Below are positions 1-9,953 of a stretch of 63,436 bases of DNA, one piece after another. The stretch's first letter is position 1. Every line of letters begins with the position of its first letter. The stretch is from Chitinophagaceae bacterium (GTDB lineage: Bacteria; Bacteroidota; Bacteroidia; Chitinophagales; Chitinophagaceae). The notes under the pieces were generated by a model that was given only the letters and a program-made list of their open reading frames with translations, did not search any database and had not been told where the DNA came from. Location: the NCBI GenBank assembly GCA_019752295.1, contig JAIEMK010000024.1:1-63436 (forward strand), in the 5' to 3' direction. Both the position numbers and the translations under genes were made by a program.

Positions 1-2126
1 CCCAACCCATACTGGATATTTCTAAGACCCTGATCGACCGGAATGAAGAAAGGCTCATTAATAAATTACCCGGTTTAAGTAAAACGCTGGCGGCATCAAA
101 TACAAAACTGCAGGGCAATACAGAGCTTCCGGTGATTTCGGAATACGAATCGATACGACATGAAATGATTGCTACTTGCCTTGATGTAGAACAATTACTG
201 CAGCGGGGTATTCAACCGGGCAGAATTGGCGTAATTTATAAGGAGAATAAATACGGGGAGGCTCTAACACAATTTTTTAAACAACGCAGTATTCCTGTTT
301 ATAGCAAAAGGAGCTTAAATATTTTAGAGATCCCTTTGGCGAAAAAAATTATTCTCGTTCTGCAGTATCTTGTAGCAGAGCTAGACACTGCATTTGGGGG
401 AGAGGAAATGTTGTTTGAAATACTGCACTTCGATTGGTTTCATATTCCTCCCATTCAAATCGCAGAAATGTCGGCCTTGGTTGCTGAAAAAAAATTCAGC
501 ACCAATAGTACCAGTCTTCGGAAATTATTGTTCGACAAAGCAAATGCTCCCGCGGCAAATTTATTTAGTGCCCCTGTTCCGGAAGGCATACTGGTTGCCA
601 GTAAAGCAATTGAAAAACTAATTGCTGATGTGCCCAATAAAACACTCATCAACTTATTCGAAAACCTGATCCGCGATACACATGTATTGCGTTGGATCAT
701 GTTGAGCGAAGACAAACACTGGCACTTACAGGTGCTAACAGGCTTATTTGAATTTATAAAAGAGGAAGCGCATCGAAACCCATCTTTAAAGGTTGAGCAG
801 CTCGTGAATATTTTTTCGTTGATGGAAAAAGAAGCATTGAGTCTTCCTTTAATACAAGTAAGCGGAAGCGACAAGGGAGTAAATTTGCTCACAGCACATG
901 GTTCAAAGGGTCTTGAATTTGAGCATGTATTCTTTGTAGGTTGCAACGCATCAAATTGGGAGAAAAAAAGAAAACCGGGAGGAGGCTATAGTTTCCCCGA
1001 TACGATGTTTGTATCACAACCAAAGCAAATTGAAGAAGAAGAGTTGAGGCGTCTTTTTTATGTTGCGCTCACCAGAGCCGAATTAAAATTAAACATATCG
1101 TTCAGCAAATTCAAGAACGATGGAAAGCCTTTAGAGCCTTCTATGTTTTTAGCTGAAATCCAGTCAGAGCACAAGATTCCGATTCAGCAGAGATCTATCA
1201 ACACTGCCACTTTGAGTGAATTTGCATTGGTGCAATTTGAAGAAGAGCTTGCTCCTGAAATGGAAAAAATCGAATCAGATTTTATCAATCGAGCGCTGGA
1301 AAAATTTGTGATGAATGTAACAGCACTTAACAATTATCTGAAGTGCCCGCTACAATTTTATTTTCAGAATCTGGTTCGGGTTCCTTCCGGAAAATCCGAA
1401 GCAACCGAATTTGGTTCGGCCGTACACTATGCACTAGAAAAACTATTTTCAAATATGCAGGCAACAGAACAGTTTGCCGACAAGCAGCAATTTATTAAAG
1501 ACTTTGAATGGTTCATGCACAGGCATCGGGAGAGCTTTACCAAAGAAGCATTTAGCAGAAGAATGGAATATGGTAATGAAGTGTTGGGTAATTATTACGA
1601 TCAGTACTTGAACAACTGGAATAAGATAGTGGCTGTAGAAAGAACTATTCGAAATGTAGTGGTGGAAGGCGTTCCATTAAAAGGAAAACTCGATAAGCTG
1701 GAATTCGATGGTAAGACGGTAAACGTAGTGGACTATAAAACAGGAGATATCGACAAAGCCCTGATAAAGCTAAAAGGGCCAACAGAAGAGTATCCGAATG
1801 GGGGAGATTATTGGAGGCAAGCGGTATTTTACAAAATTTTGGTTGATCATTATGAACAGAAAAATTGGAAAGTAGTCAGCACCGAGTTTGATTTTATTGA
1901 ACCCGACAAAAAGAAAATATACCGGAAAGAAAAGATCCTGATCAGTCAGGCCGACATCAGCACAGTAGAGCATCAAATCAAAACCGTTTGGCAGAAGATA
2001 CAAAACCGTGAGCTGTACACAGGTTGTGGAAAGAAGGATTGCAACTGGTGTAATTTTGTAAAAGACAATCAAATGGCAATCGCACTACACGAATTAACCG
2101 AAACAGATGAAGGGTATGAAGAATAA
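1..2126 (+). CDS. UvrD/AddA-type helicase C-terminal part fused to PD-(D/E)XK nuclease (5' truncated)
   Basis: The reading frame is open from the left window edge, so this is the 3' part of a longer gene; the GTG at 132 is only an internal codon. Helicase superfamily 1 motif V (TAHGSKGLEF, about 890-920) and motif VI (RRLFYVALTRAE, about 1047-1080) are present, followed by a RecB/AddB-like nuclease domain with KLDKLEFDG and VVDYKTG (about 1690-1743). One Cys in KCPLQFYF (about 1342) and three in GCGKKDCNWC (about 2021-2050) could form the iron-sulfur staple known from AddB nucleases. The likely role is double-strand break end processing, as in AddAB/RecBCD. The upstream helicase core lies outside the window. 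Confidence 0.88.
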   Translation, partial: QPILDISKTLIDRNEERLINKLPGLSKTLAASNTKLQGNTELPVISEYESIRHEMIATCLDVEQLLQRGIQPGRIGVIYKENKYGEALTQFFKQRSIPVYSKRSLNILEIPLAKKIILVLQYLVAELDTAFGGEEMLFEILHFDWFHIPPIQIAEMSALVAEKKFSTNSTSLRKLLFDKANAPAANLFSAPVPEGILVASKAIEKLIADVPNKTLINLFENLIRDTHVLRWIMLSEDKHWHLQVLTGLFEFIKEEAHRNPSLKVEQLVNIFSLMEKEALSLPLIQVSGSDKGVNLLTAHGSKGLEFEHVFFVGCNASNWEKKRKPGGGYSFPDTMFVSQPKQIEEEELRRLFYVALTRAELKLNISFSKFKNDGKPLEPSMFLAEIQSEHKIPIQQRSINTATLSEFALVQFEEELAPEMEKIESDFINRALEKFVMNVTALNNYLKCPLQFYFQNLVRVPSGKSEATEFGSAVHYALEKLFSNMQATEQFADKQQFIKDFEWFMHRHRESFTKEAFSRRMEYGNEVLGNYYDQYLNNWNKIVAVERTIRNVVVEGVPLKGKLDKLEFDGKTVNVVDYKTGDIDKALIKLKGPTEEYPNGGDYWRQAVFYKILVDHYEQKNWKVVSTEFDFIEPDKKKIYRKEKILISQADISTVEHQIKTVWQKIQNRELYTGCGKKDCNWCNFVKDNQMAIALHELTETDEGYEE

Positions 2127-2215
2127 TTAACTTTTTTAGTTTTGGGTGAATGCCATTTAAAGGAATGGGGGTTCTATATTTGCTTTTTGAGGATTATTTT
2201 AATTGATCTGGGTTT

Positions 2216-3631
2216 ATGAAAAGAACAATACCGGCTATTATATTGAATTCGTTTTTTGTTGTAGTTTGCATGAGCCTCTTTTCATGTGCAAATATTATTT
2301 CTCCCGGCGGTGGCCCAAGAGATAGTATCCCTCCCCGTTTAATCGGTTCGATCCCAAAAGATTCTGCGCTGAATGTATCGAGTTCGAATATTGTTTTAAC
2401 ATTCGACGAATACATACAATTGCAAAGCGTAAACGAGAACCTGATCGTGTCGCCTAATCCCAAAAGCATGCCTTTTGTGGATTACAAATTGCACAATGTT
2501 ACCGTTAAACTAAAAGACTCTCTTGAAAAAAATACGACTTATGCAATTAATTTCGGTAACGCCATCAAAGATGTAAACGAGGGTAATCTGGCCAAAGAAT
2601 TTACCTATGTTTTTTCAACTGGAAAAACAATCGACAGCAATCAGTACAAGGGTTATGTGTTATTAGCAGAAACAGGTAAAACCGACAGTACCTTATTGGT
2701 GGTATTGCATAATAATACTGCAGATAGTTCGATCGTTAAAAATATACCCAGATATATTACCAAATTAAATAGCAAAGGATATTTTTCTTTCAAGTATTTA
2801 CCCGAAGGAAAATTTTCTGTTTATGTGGTACCCAACGACTTCTCAAAAAAGTACGATGATAGTACCAAGCTTTTCGCCTTCTTGAATGAGCCGGTATTGA
2901 TCAACAAAAATACAAGGACAGATACTTTGTATGCTTATCAGGAATACAAAAAGAAAGAAATCAAATCCACGGGTAGTTCGGGTAACAGTAATTCGAGGCC
3001 CGGTGCGAAAACGAATGCCGAAGATAAACGGTTAAAATACACCGTTAATCTGGAAGGAGGTCAGCAAGATTTATTAGGTTCACTTCAATTGAGTTTTAAT
3101 CGCCCACTGAAAAGCTGGGACAGCAGTAAGATAGTATTGCTTGATACTAGTTTCAAACCTTTAATCGGATACAAATTGAGTTTGGATACCGGCAAAACAA
3201 AGATCAGTCTTGAGTTTCCGTGGAAAGAAAAAACAGCCTACCGTGTGATTGTGAATAAGGATGCAGTGGTAGATACCAGTGGGATAAGTTTACTCAAATC
3301 CGATAGCGCCAAATTTGTATCAAAGCGCGAAGCTGATTATGGGAGTTGCAGGATGCGATTCACCAATATCGACCTTTCAAAAAACCCGGTTTTACAATTG
3401 GTAATCGAGGGAAAGATTTTTGAATCAGTTGCACTGACAGGAAAAGAGTTTGTTCGAAAAAGGTTTCAACCGGGTGAATTTGAAGTAAGGGTATTATTCG
3501 ATAAAAACAAAAATGGCATCTGGGACCCCGGAAGTTTTCGCGAAAAGAAACAACCCGAGATCGTTTTATACTTCTCAAAAAAGTTGATTATCCGGGCAGA
3601 CCGCGATACCGATCAGGGTTTTGTGTTTTAA
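2216..3631 (+). CDS. Ig-like (Big_5-type) domain lipoprotein
   Basis: 471 residues with a lipoprotein signal peptide; the lipobox is LFSC with Cys24. Directly after it comes a stretch rich in Gly/Pro and then an Ig-like segment (PRLIGSIPKDSALNVSS onward) ending in TYVFSTGKTID, the pattern of the bacterial Ig-like 'Big_5' domain at the start of many Bacteroidota surface lipoproteins. The C-terminal half has predicted beta-rich segments without a motif I recognise. A TATATTTG at 2175-2182 fits a Bacteroidota -7 promoter box. It is probably anchored to the outer membrane; the function is unknown. Confidence 0.8.
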   Translation: MKRTIPAIILNSFFVVVCMSLFSCANIISPGGGPRDSIPPRLIGSIPKDSALNVSSSNIVLTFDEYIQLQSVNENLIVSPNPKSMPFVDYKLHNVTVKLKDSLEKNTTYAINFGNAIKDVNEGNLAKEFTYVFSTGKTIDSNQYKGYVLLAETGKTDSTLLVVLHNNTADSSIVKNIPRYITKLNSKGYFSFKYLPEGKFSVYVVPNDFSKKYDDSTKLFAFLNEPVLINKNTRTDTLYAYQEYKKKEIKSTGSSGNSNSRPGAKTNAEDKRLKYTVNLEGGQQDLLGSLQLSFNRPLKSWDSSKIVLLDTSFKPLIGYKLSLDTGKTKISLEFPWKEKTAYRVIVNKDAVVDTSGISLLKSDSAKFVSKREADYGSCRMRFTNIDLSKNPVLQLVIEGKIFESVALTGKEFVRKRFQPGEFEVRVLFDKNKNGIWDPGSFREKKQPEIVLYFSKKLIIRADRDTDQGFVF

Positions 3632-3694
3632 AATAATAAGGGGCATTTAGATTGGAATTGAATCTTAAAACAATTCACTGCTTATCTTTACTCC

Positions 3695-4309
3695 ATGCAA
3701 CTTCCCTCTGCACTTCTTGAAAACGCCGTATTACAATTCTCAAAATTGCCGGGTATTGGCAAAAAAACGGCTTTACGATTGGTTCTGCACCTCTTAAAAC
3801 AGGATGTGCAGGAAGTACAGTTTTTTGGAGAAACAATCGCCAAAATGCGGCGCGACATTCGATTCTGTCAAAGGTGTTTTAACGTAAGTGATGGAAATAT
3901 TTGTTCAATCTGCTCAAACACCATACGTAACCAACGAATGATTTGTGTGGTTGAGAATATTCGTGATGTAATTGCAATAGAAAGTACACAGCAGTTTAAT
4001 GGAACCTATCATGTGTTGGACGGAATTATTTCACCCCTCGATGGAGTGGGGCCCGACCAATTGAATATCGAGGCGCTGGTACAAAGGATACAGAAAGAAA
4101 ATATTGAAGAGCTAATGTTTGCCCTAAGCCCAAACATTCAAGGGGATACAACCATTTATTATATTCAAAAAAAGATCGCTCATCTCTCTTGTAATATTAC
4201 CACAATCGCCCGAGGCATTGCTTTTGGCGGAGAATTGGAATATGCCGATGAAATGACGCTGGCCCGAAGTATTGCCAACAGGTTACCTGTTCAACAATAT
4301 GTAAAATAA
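3695..4309 (+). CDS. recR: Recombination mediator protein RecR
   Basis: 204 residues, the usual RecR length. The N-terminal helix-hairpin-helix is visible (KLPGIGKKTALRLV, residues 17-30). It is followed by a four-Cys zinc finger (Cys58, Cys61, Cys70, Cys73) and a Toprim domain starting MICVVENIRDV with Glu87 and continuing to ARGIAFGGELEYAD. RecR works with RecO/RecF to load RecA on SSB-coated single-stranded DNA. It stands alone between secreted-protein genes, in the same direction. Confidence 0.97.
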   Translation: MQLPSALLENAVLQFSKLPGIGKKTALRLVLHLLKQDVQEVQFFGETIAKMRRDIRFCQRCFNVSDGNICSICSNTIRNQRMICVVENIRDVIAIESTQQFNGTYHVLDGIISPLDGVGPDQLNIEALVQRIQKENIEELMFALSPNIQGDTTIYYIQKKIAHLSCNITTIARGIAFGGELEYADEMTLARSIANRLPVQQYVK

Positions 4310-4344
4310 ATGTGCGTATAGCCATATAGTTCGTTAAACTTTAA

Positions 4345-4896
4345 ATGAGTAGTATGAAAAATTTAATTGCGCTCTTTATTGTAAGTACTTTTTTTCTGAA
4401 TGCAACTGCACAGAAATTTTACAGCACTAAATCCTGTCAGATAAAATTTAATGCTGGCATGGGTTCCGAAAACTTAAAAGCAATAACTCAGGAAGCCGAA
4501 TCGCGTTGGCTGGAAAATAACGGGCAAATTATTTTTAGCTTGGTTTTAGAAAGGTTAAGGTTCGAAAACCCTTCCTCTGGTGCCGCTTTTAAATCGGCTT
4601 ATCTGGAGTCTGACAAATTTCCTAAAACAGAAATCAAGGGATTTATCAACGATATCGAACATATCGACCTCGGTTCTCCCGGAGCCAATCAAATTAGTAT
4701 TGATGCAGTTGTAAACTTCCACGGCATTTCACAAAAAATGCAAATTCCTGCCATATTAACCGTCCTGAGTAGTGGGAAAATGATGTTCAAAAGCGATTTT
4801 AAGATCAAATTAAACGACTTTAAGATCAGTGGAAAGGATATTGGCGTAAAGATCGCTCCCGAGGCCAGTATCGACATTTATTGTATTTACGAATAG
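4345..4896 (+). CDS. YceI-like secreted protein (copy 1)
   Basis: 183 residues with a clear signal peptide (about residues 1-22, ending ATAQ). The mature part follows the YceI lipocalin-like pattern: an early strand, the ESDKFPKTEIKG motif in the middle, then VNFHGISQKMQIPA and the terminal DFKISGKDIGVKIAPE. YceI-family beta-barrels bind isoprenoid-like lipids; the ligand here is unknown. A paralogue lies at 5402 with a related motif (ESAKFPKSEFKG), so these are a local duplication separated by one small gene. A second ATG at 4354 is a possible alternative start. Confidence 0.85.
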   Translation: MSSMKNLIALFIVSTFFLNATAQKFYSTKSCQIKFNAGMGSENLKAITQEAESRWLENNGQIIFSLVLERLRFENPSSGAAFKSAYLESDKFPKTEIKGFINDIEHIDLGSPGANQISIDAVVNFHGISQKMQIPAILTVLSSGKMMFKSDFKIKLNDFKISGKDIGVKIAPEASIDIYCIYE

Positions 4897-4936
4897 TTAA
4901 AACTGCAGTTTGCAGGAATATTTTCAAATAGATAGA

Positions 4937-4967
4937 TGTTTAAACATTATTATTAGTTTTACCTTTG
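4937..4967 (+). promoter_or_regulatory. Predicted Bacteroidota-type promoter for the 4984 gene
   Basis: TACCTTTG at 4960-4967 matches the Bacteroidota -7 consensus TAnnTTTG, with a TTT-containing stretch about 18-20 bases upstream. The expected transcription start (about 4974) lies just before ATG 4984, which favours that start over the TTG at 4978. Confidence 0.5.
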
Positions 4968-4983
4968 TTACTCAATTTTGACT

Positions 4984-5397
4984 ATGCGTAAAAAATGGTT
5001 TTTGGGGGCATTTATTGTATTTGTAACGGCGATCCTTGGCCTGTGGTTTTTTATATTTTATAAACCCACTCATTTTAAGCGCAACCCAGCCAACGAAAAA
5101 GGAATTGTGATTTCTGCTCCGGCAATTGTAAAAGCATATCTGGAAAATGAGGCTGCTGCAAATTTGGCTTATCTCGATAAGTCGGTAGAGATAAAAGGCG
5201 AGATCACAGAAATTAAATCCGATCAGTCAGGAAACACCATTATTACTTTAAAAAGCGATGATGCAATGGCTGGTGTTTTATGTACCCTTAAAGCACCTGA
5301 TAATAGTCGCAAAGTTGCCAACATCATTACGGTAAAAGGAATCTGCACAGGGTTTTTAAGCGACGTGGTTTTAAAAGATGCAACCATTATCCAATAA
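4984..5397 (+). CDS. Membrane-anchored OB-fold (tRNA_anti-like) protein
   Basis: About 137 residues. ATG 4984 is preferred to the in-frame TTG at 4978 because of the promoter spacing. An N-terminal transmembrane segment (WFLGAFIVFVTAILGLWFF) is followed by a domain with YLDKSVEIKGEITEIKSD and a strand-rich end, the pattern of the tRNA_anti-like OB-fold family (PF12869 type) common in Bacteroidota. It probably sits on the periplasmic side of the inner membrane. It lies 4 bases before the second YceI gene and is likely cotranscribed with it; its ligand is unknown. Confidence 0.75.
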   Translation: MRKKWFLGAFIVFVTAILGLWFFIFYKPTHFKRNPANEKGIVISAPAIVKAYLENEAAANLAYLDKSVEIKGEITEIKSDQSGNTIITLKSDDAMAGVLCTLKAPDNSRKVANIITVKGICTGFLSDVVLKDATIIQ

Positions 5398-5401
5398 AGA
5401 A

Positions 5402-5950
5402 ATGAAACTAAAAAAATGTTTTTTTACAGTGCTTTGCCTTAGCTCATCCATCATGATGCTATCTGCACAGCCAGTATTCTCTACTAAAACGGCAAGGGTT
5501 CGATTTTTTTCTTCTACTCCGGCCGAAGACATCGAAGCAGTGAATACACAGGCTCTAAGCAAGTTCGACAGCAAGAGTGGGCAGGTGAATTTTATGTTAT
5601 TAATAAAAGGTTTTGTTTTTGAAAACGAATTAATGCAAAAGCATTTCAATGAGGAGTATCTCGAAAGTGCTAAGTTTCCTAAAAGCGAATTCAAAGGACA
5701 AATTCTAAATATTGCTTCCATCAATTTATTAAAAAACGGCAGTTATCCCACTACTGCCGAGGGCACTATCACTATCCACGGCGTTAGTCAAAAGATAAAA
5801 GCAACAGGTACAATTACCGTAGCAAACGGCAAATTAAGTCTGAAGAGTGTTTTCAAACTAAAGATCAAAGACTTTAACATTGCCGGTAGCGATATCGGGA
5901 AAAGTATTGCTTCGGAACTGGAAATTACAGTAGACAGCAGGTACGACTAG
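5402..5950 (+). CDS. YceI-like secreted protein (copy 2)
   Basis: 182 residues from ATG 5402. An upstream in-frame ATG at 5378 overlaps the previous gene and would put eight residues before the signal peptide, so it is less likely. The signal peptide is MKLKKCFFTVLCLSSS plus a hydrophobic stretch ending SAQ. The YceI features are EESAKFPKSEFKG-like text in mid-protein, TIHGVSQKIKATGTI, and a C-terminal DFNIAGSDIGKSIASE. It resembles the protein at 4345, with the same spacing of motifs, so it is a paralogue. Its gene is followed by a strong terminator. Confidence 0.85.
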   Translation: MKLKKCFFTVLCLSSSIMMLSAQPVFSTKTARVRFFSSTPAEDIEAVNTQALSKFDSKSGQVNFMLLIKGFVFENELMQKHFNEEYLESAKFPKSEFKGQILNIASINLLKNGSYPTTAEGTITIHGVSQKIKATGTITVANGKLSLKSVFKLKIKDFNIAGSDIGKSIASELEITVDSRYD

Positions 5951-5975
5951 CGCCTTATTCTTGGAAAATCAAGCT

Positions 5976-6012
5976 CCGCCTGCTATTTTTGCAAGATAGC
6001 AGGCGGATTTGT
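5976..6012 (+). terminator. Rho-independent-like terminator after the YceI pair
   Basis: Perfect 11-bp stem CCGCCTGCTAT / ATAGCAGGCGG (5976-5986 and 5996-6006) with a 9-base loop, followed by a short T-containing tract. It separates the YceI group from metH. Confidence 0.75.
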
Positions 6013-6151
6013 TTATTGTTCGGCCTGTTTGTTCCTAAGGGAATCAATCGAACTAATAAACGTTTTGAAGAGCCTATCTATTTGCTCCCGGCGTTTAAAG
6101 TTCCGATCAATGAACCTTTCTGTGGAAATACTGCAGAAATAAAATAATTGT

Positions 6152-7162
6152 ATGAACATAAAAGAAGCACTGGCAAAAAGAATACTGGTAATTGATGGCG
6201 CCATGGGTACCATGATACAACGCCATAAACTTACCGAAGCCGATTATCGGGGAGAAAGATTCAAAGACTGGCATACCGACGTAAAGGGCAATAACGACCT
6301 CTTGTGTATTACGCAGCCTCATATCATTATTGGCATCCATGAACTCTATCTCGAAGCTGGTGCCGACATCATCGAAACAAATACTTTCAGCAGCACCGTA
6401 ATTGCCATGGCAGATTACGATATGCAATCGCTGGTATATGAATTAAATGTGGCCGCAGCAAAATGCGCACGAACTGCTGCAGAAACCTATACTGCAAAAG
6501 ACCCGCTGAAGCCTCGCTTTGTGGCCGGAGCAATTGGTCCATTGAACAAAACATTAAGTCTTTCTCCCGATGTAAACAATCCCGGCTATCGCGCGGTTAC
6601 ATTCGATGAAGTTGTTGCTGCCTATCATCAACAAATACAAGGTTTGGTTGATGGAGGTGTAGACATTCTTTTAGTGGAAACCATTTTCGATACCCTGAAT
6701 GCAAAAGCAGCCATCTTCGCAATCAAAAAATATTTTAGAGAAACGGGCAAGCCCGAATTACCTGTGATGATTAGTGGTACTATTACCGATGCTTCCGGAA
6801 GAACTTTGAGTGGTCAAACCCTTGAAGCATTTTATACTTCAGTAATGCATGCCAATCCTTTGAGCATTGGTTTGAACTGTGCACTGGGTGCTGCGGAAAT
6901 GAGAAGTCATATTGAAGAACTGAGCGAAATTGCTGCATGTTATACTTCGGCTTATCCAAATGCCGGCCTTCCAAATGCAATGGGTGAATACGACGAACAA
7001 CCTCACGAAACTGCTCATTTTATTGAAGACTGGGCTAAACAGGGATTTGTAAATATTGTAGGTGGCTGTTGTGGCACTACACCCGATCATATCAAACATA
7101 TTGCACAAAACGTACAGAACCTGCAGCCGAGAGCATTACCGGTATTAGAAACCGCTTTATAA
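6152..7162 (+). CDS. metH: Methionine synthase, homocysteine-binding (N-terminal) module
   Basis: 336 residues covering only the Hcy-methyltransferase domain of MetH. The start [13 protein letters not shown] is typical. The zinc ligands are seen as Cys243 (GLNCALG) and Cys306/Cys307 ([11 protein letters not shown]). In Escherichia coli this is the first module of a single protein of about 1,227 residues; here it is a separate gene followed after 7 bases by the folate/cobalamin/activation modules. The two proteins must therefore meet to pass the methyl group from cobalamin to homocysteine. No SAM or B12 riboswitch is visible upstream. Confidence 0.95.
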   Translation: MNIKEALAKRILVIDGAMGTMIQRHKLTEADYRGERFKDWHTDVKGNNDLLCITQPHIIIGIHELYLEAGADIIETNTFSSTVIAMADYDMQSLVYELNVAAAKCARTAAETYTAKDPLKPRFVAGAIGPLNKTLSLSPDVNNPGYRAVTFDEVVAAYHQQIQGLVDGGVDILLVETIFDTLNAKAAIFAIKKYFRETGKPELPVMISGTITDASGRTLSGQTLEAFYTSVMHANPLSIGLNCALGAAEMRSHIEELSEIAACYTSAYPNAGLPNAMGEYDEQPHETAHFIEDWAKQGFVNIVGGCCGTTPDHIKHIAQNVQNLQPRALPVLETAL

Positions 7163-7169
7163 AATTATT

Positions 7170-9878
7170 ATGTCCAATATCAAACCATATTTACGCTTAT
7201 CCGGATTAGAACCATTGATAGTTCGACCCGAAACTAATTTTGTGAACGTTGGCGAAAGAACCAATGTTACAGGATCAAAAAAGTTTGCGCGACTAATCAA
7301 AGAAAATAAATACGAAGAAGCTTTATCCGTTGCAAGACAGCAGGTAGAAAGCGGTGCCCAGATATTGGACGTTAATATGGACGATGCATTGTTGGAAGGC
7401 GTGCAGGCAATGGGCACATTCCTCAATCTGGTTCAGTCGGAGCCTGATATTGCACGCATCCCCATCATGATTGATAGCTCAAAATTTGACATCATTGTTG
7501 CCGGCCTTAAATGTGTTCAGGGTAAATGTATCGTGAATTCGATTTCAATGAAAGAAGGGGAAGCCAAATTTATAGAACAGGCATTTATCTGTAAAGCTTT
7601 TGGAGCAGCCGTAATTGTAATGGCATTTGATGAGGCAGGACAGGCTGATACCAAAGAAAGAAAAATAAGTATCTGTACTAGGGCTTACAAAATATTAACT
7701 GAGCAGGTTGGATTTGATCCGCAGGATATTATTTTCGATCCTAACATTTTTGCAATTGCTACGGGTATTGAAGAGCATAATAATTACGCAGTAGACTTTA
7801 TAGAAGCTACCAGAGAAATTAAAAAACGAATGCCCCTCACCAAAGTAAGTGGTGGCGTTTCGAATGTATCATTTTCATTTCGCGGAAACGATCACGTTCG
7901 CGAAGCCATACACAGTGTTTTCTTATTGCACGCAATCAAAGCGGGAATGGATATGGGTATTGTGAATGCCGGGCAATTGGTGGTGTACGACGAAATTGAA
8001 CCAACCCTTCGCCAGCTCTGCGAGGATGTGATACTGAATCAGAACAACGACAATAACGAAGCCACCGAAAAATTGATTGCGCACGCAGAGACCGTAAAAG
8101 CCAAGGGCAAAGTAGAAATAAAAGATGAGCAATGGCGTAATAATTCTGTGGAAGAAAGGTTAAAACATTCGTTGGTAAACGGCATTACCGATTATATTGA
8201 TGCTGATACAGAAGAAGCACGCCAGAAATATCCAAAGCCGCTGGATGTGATCGAAGGTCCGCTGATGGCAGGAATGAATGTGGTAGGTGATTTATTTGGT
8301 GCAGGCAAAATGTTTTTACCGCAAGTAGTGAAGAGTGCTCGGGTGATGAAAAAAAGCGTAGCCGTTTTAACTCCCTATATCGAAGCCGAAAAAGAAGAAC
8401 GAAAACAAGCGCATATTGCTGCGGGCACAACAAACGAAGAAGCTGCCGGCGCTGCTAAAATATTGCTGGCAACAGTAAAAGGTGATGTACACGATATCGG
8501 TAAAAATATTGTTGGCGTTGTATTAGGATGTAATGGTTACGATATTGTAGACTTAGGTGTGATGGTGCCTTCAGATAAGATTCTTGATGCTGCAATCAAA
8601 GAAAAAGCAGATATCATCGGACTCAGTGGTTTGATTACCCCATCGCTCGACGAGATGGTGCATATTGCAAAAGAAATGAAACGAAGGGGAATGAAACTTC
8701 CTCTTATGATTGGTGGTGCCACTACTTCGCGCATGCATACCGCAGTTAAGATTGCACCTGAATTTGATGAAGGTGTGGTGTACGTTTTAGATGCTTCAAG
8801 GAGCGTTACTGTTGCCGGAGCTTTATTGAGTAAAGAACAAAAACAAGATTTCTTATCCCAAATAAAATCGGAATACCAACAATTGAAAGTTGATTTTGAT
8901 TTAAAAAAATCAACCAAAAATTATCTTCCTTACTCCGAAGCAAAGAAGAAAAAAACAAATATCAACTGGAAAACTTTCAATCCTGTAGAGCCTTCTTTCA
9001 CCGGCACTAAAGTGTTTGAAACAGTTTCGGTTGAAACCATCAGGCCTTATATTGATTGGAAACCTTTTTTTATTGCATGGGAGCTGCATGGCAATTTTCC
9101 GGCAATCCTTTCAGACGAAGTGGTGGGTACCGTAGCATCAAAATTATATGCCGACGCAAATGCAATGCTGGATAAAATTATTGCTGAAAAATGGCTAGAA
9201 GCAAAAGGAACTATTGGTTTCTGGGAAGCAGCAAGCAAAGAAGATGATGTAATTGTTCGTAGCGAAAATAAAAATGTTCAACTCAGTTTTCTTCGACAGC
9301 AAATTCAAAAAGCTGCTGATCAGCCAAATTTATCGCTAGCCGATTTTATTGCTCCGGAAGCAGCGGGCATCAAAGATTATATTGGTGCATTTGCAGTAAC
9401 CATTCACGGAATTGAGAAACATATCAAAGCATTTGAAGCAAATCTGGATGATTACAATAAAATAATATTGCAGGCTTTGGCCGACAGATTAGCAGAGGCA
9501 TTTGCCGAATACCTGCACCTGAAAGTGCGTACCGAATATTGGGGATACGCTACCGACGAGCATCTCAGCAATGAAGAATTGATCAAAGAAAAATATCTTG
9601 GTATTCGACCTGCACCTGGCTATCCCGCTTGTCCCGACCATACTGAGAAATATAAATTATTCGATCTGTTAAATGCATCAAAAACAATCGGTATCGAATT
9701 AACCGAGTCGCTTGCAATGTATCCTGCCTCATCTGTTTGCGGATGGTATTTTGCAAATCCTCTAAGTCAGTATTTTGGTATCGGAAAAATACAGCGCGAC
9801 CAGTTGACAGATTATGCAGAAAGAAAAAATATGAGCCTGGATATTGCCGAAAGATGGCTAAGTCCAATTCTGGATTAA
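7170..9878 (+). CDS. metH: Methionine synthase, folate-, cobalamin-binding and activation modules
   Basis: 902 residues. Order: pterin-binding domain ([14 protein letters not shown] at the start, [10 protein letters not shown]), B12 cap region, B12-binding Rossmann domain with the DxHxxG motif (Asp439, His441, Gly444, the lower ligand of cobalamin), GGATTSRMH, then the SAM-dependent activation domain with [15 protein letters not shown] near residue 812. It starts right after the homocysteine module, so the pair forms a complete B12-dependent MetH (5-methyl-THF + homocysteine to THF + methionine). Length and domain order match the rest of a full MetH. Confidence 0.96.
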   Translation: MSNIKPYLRLSGLEPLIVRPETNFVNVGERTNVTGSKKFARLIKENKYEEALSVARQQVESGAQILDVNMDDALLEGVQAMGTFLNLVQSEPDIARIPIMIDSSKFDIIVAGLKCVQGKCIVNSISMKEGEAKFIEQAFICKAFGAAVIVMAFDEAGQADTKERKISICTRAYKILTEQVGFDPQDIIFDPNIFAIATGIEEHNNYAVDFIEATREIKKRMPLTKVSGGVSNVSFSFRGNDHVREAIHSVFLLHAIKAGMDMGIVNAGQLVVYDEIEPTLRQLCEDVILNQNNDNNEATEKLIAHAETVKAKGKVEIKDEQWRNNSVEERLKHSLVNGITDYIDADTEEARQKYPKPLDVIEGPLMAGMNVVGDLFGAGKMFLPQVVKSARVMKKSVAVLTPYIEAEKEERKQAHIAAGTTNEEAAGAAKILLATVKGDVHDIGKNIVGVVLGCNGYDIVDLGVMVPSDKILDAAIKEKADIIGLSGLITPSLDEMVHIAKEMKRRGMKLPLMIGGATTSRMHTAVKIAPEFDEGVVYVLDASRSVTVAGALLSKEQKQDFLSQIKSEYQQLKVDFDLKKSTKNYLPYSEAKKKKTNINWKTFNPVEPSFTGTKVFETVSVETIRPYIDWKPFFIAWELHGNFPAILSDEVVGTVASKLYADANAMLDKIIAEKWLEAKGTIGFWEAASKEDDVIVRSENKNVQLSFLRQQIQKAADQPNLSLADFIAPEAAGIKDYIGAFAVTIHGIEKHIKAFEANLDDYNKIILQALADRLAEAFAEYLHLKVRTEYWGYATDEHLSNEELIKEKYLGIRPAPGYPACPDHTEKYKLFDLLNASKTIGIELTESLAMYPASSVCGWYFANPLSQYFGIGKIQRDQLTDYAERKNMSLDIAERWLSPILD

Positions 9879-9953
9879 AGGATTTTAAATTTTAAGGAGT
9901 TGAAGCCTGCGGGGAGTTTTGTAATTTCGCATCGAACAAATTTCCAAATTTTT

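Noticed and set aside
455..946. 163-codon minus frame inside the helicase-nuclease gene
   Set aside because: Shadow of the strong plus-strand frame; no domain and no promoter.
5378..5401. Upstream ATG for the second YceI gene
   Set aside because: It would place eight polar residues before the signal peptide and overlap the previous gene; ATG 5402 fits better.
6013..6151. SAM riboswitch before metH
   Set aside because: No SAM-I or SAM-II type consensus is visible in the leader; only a terminator of the upstream genes was found.
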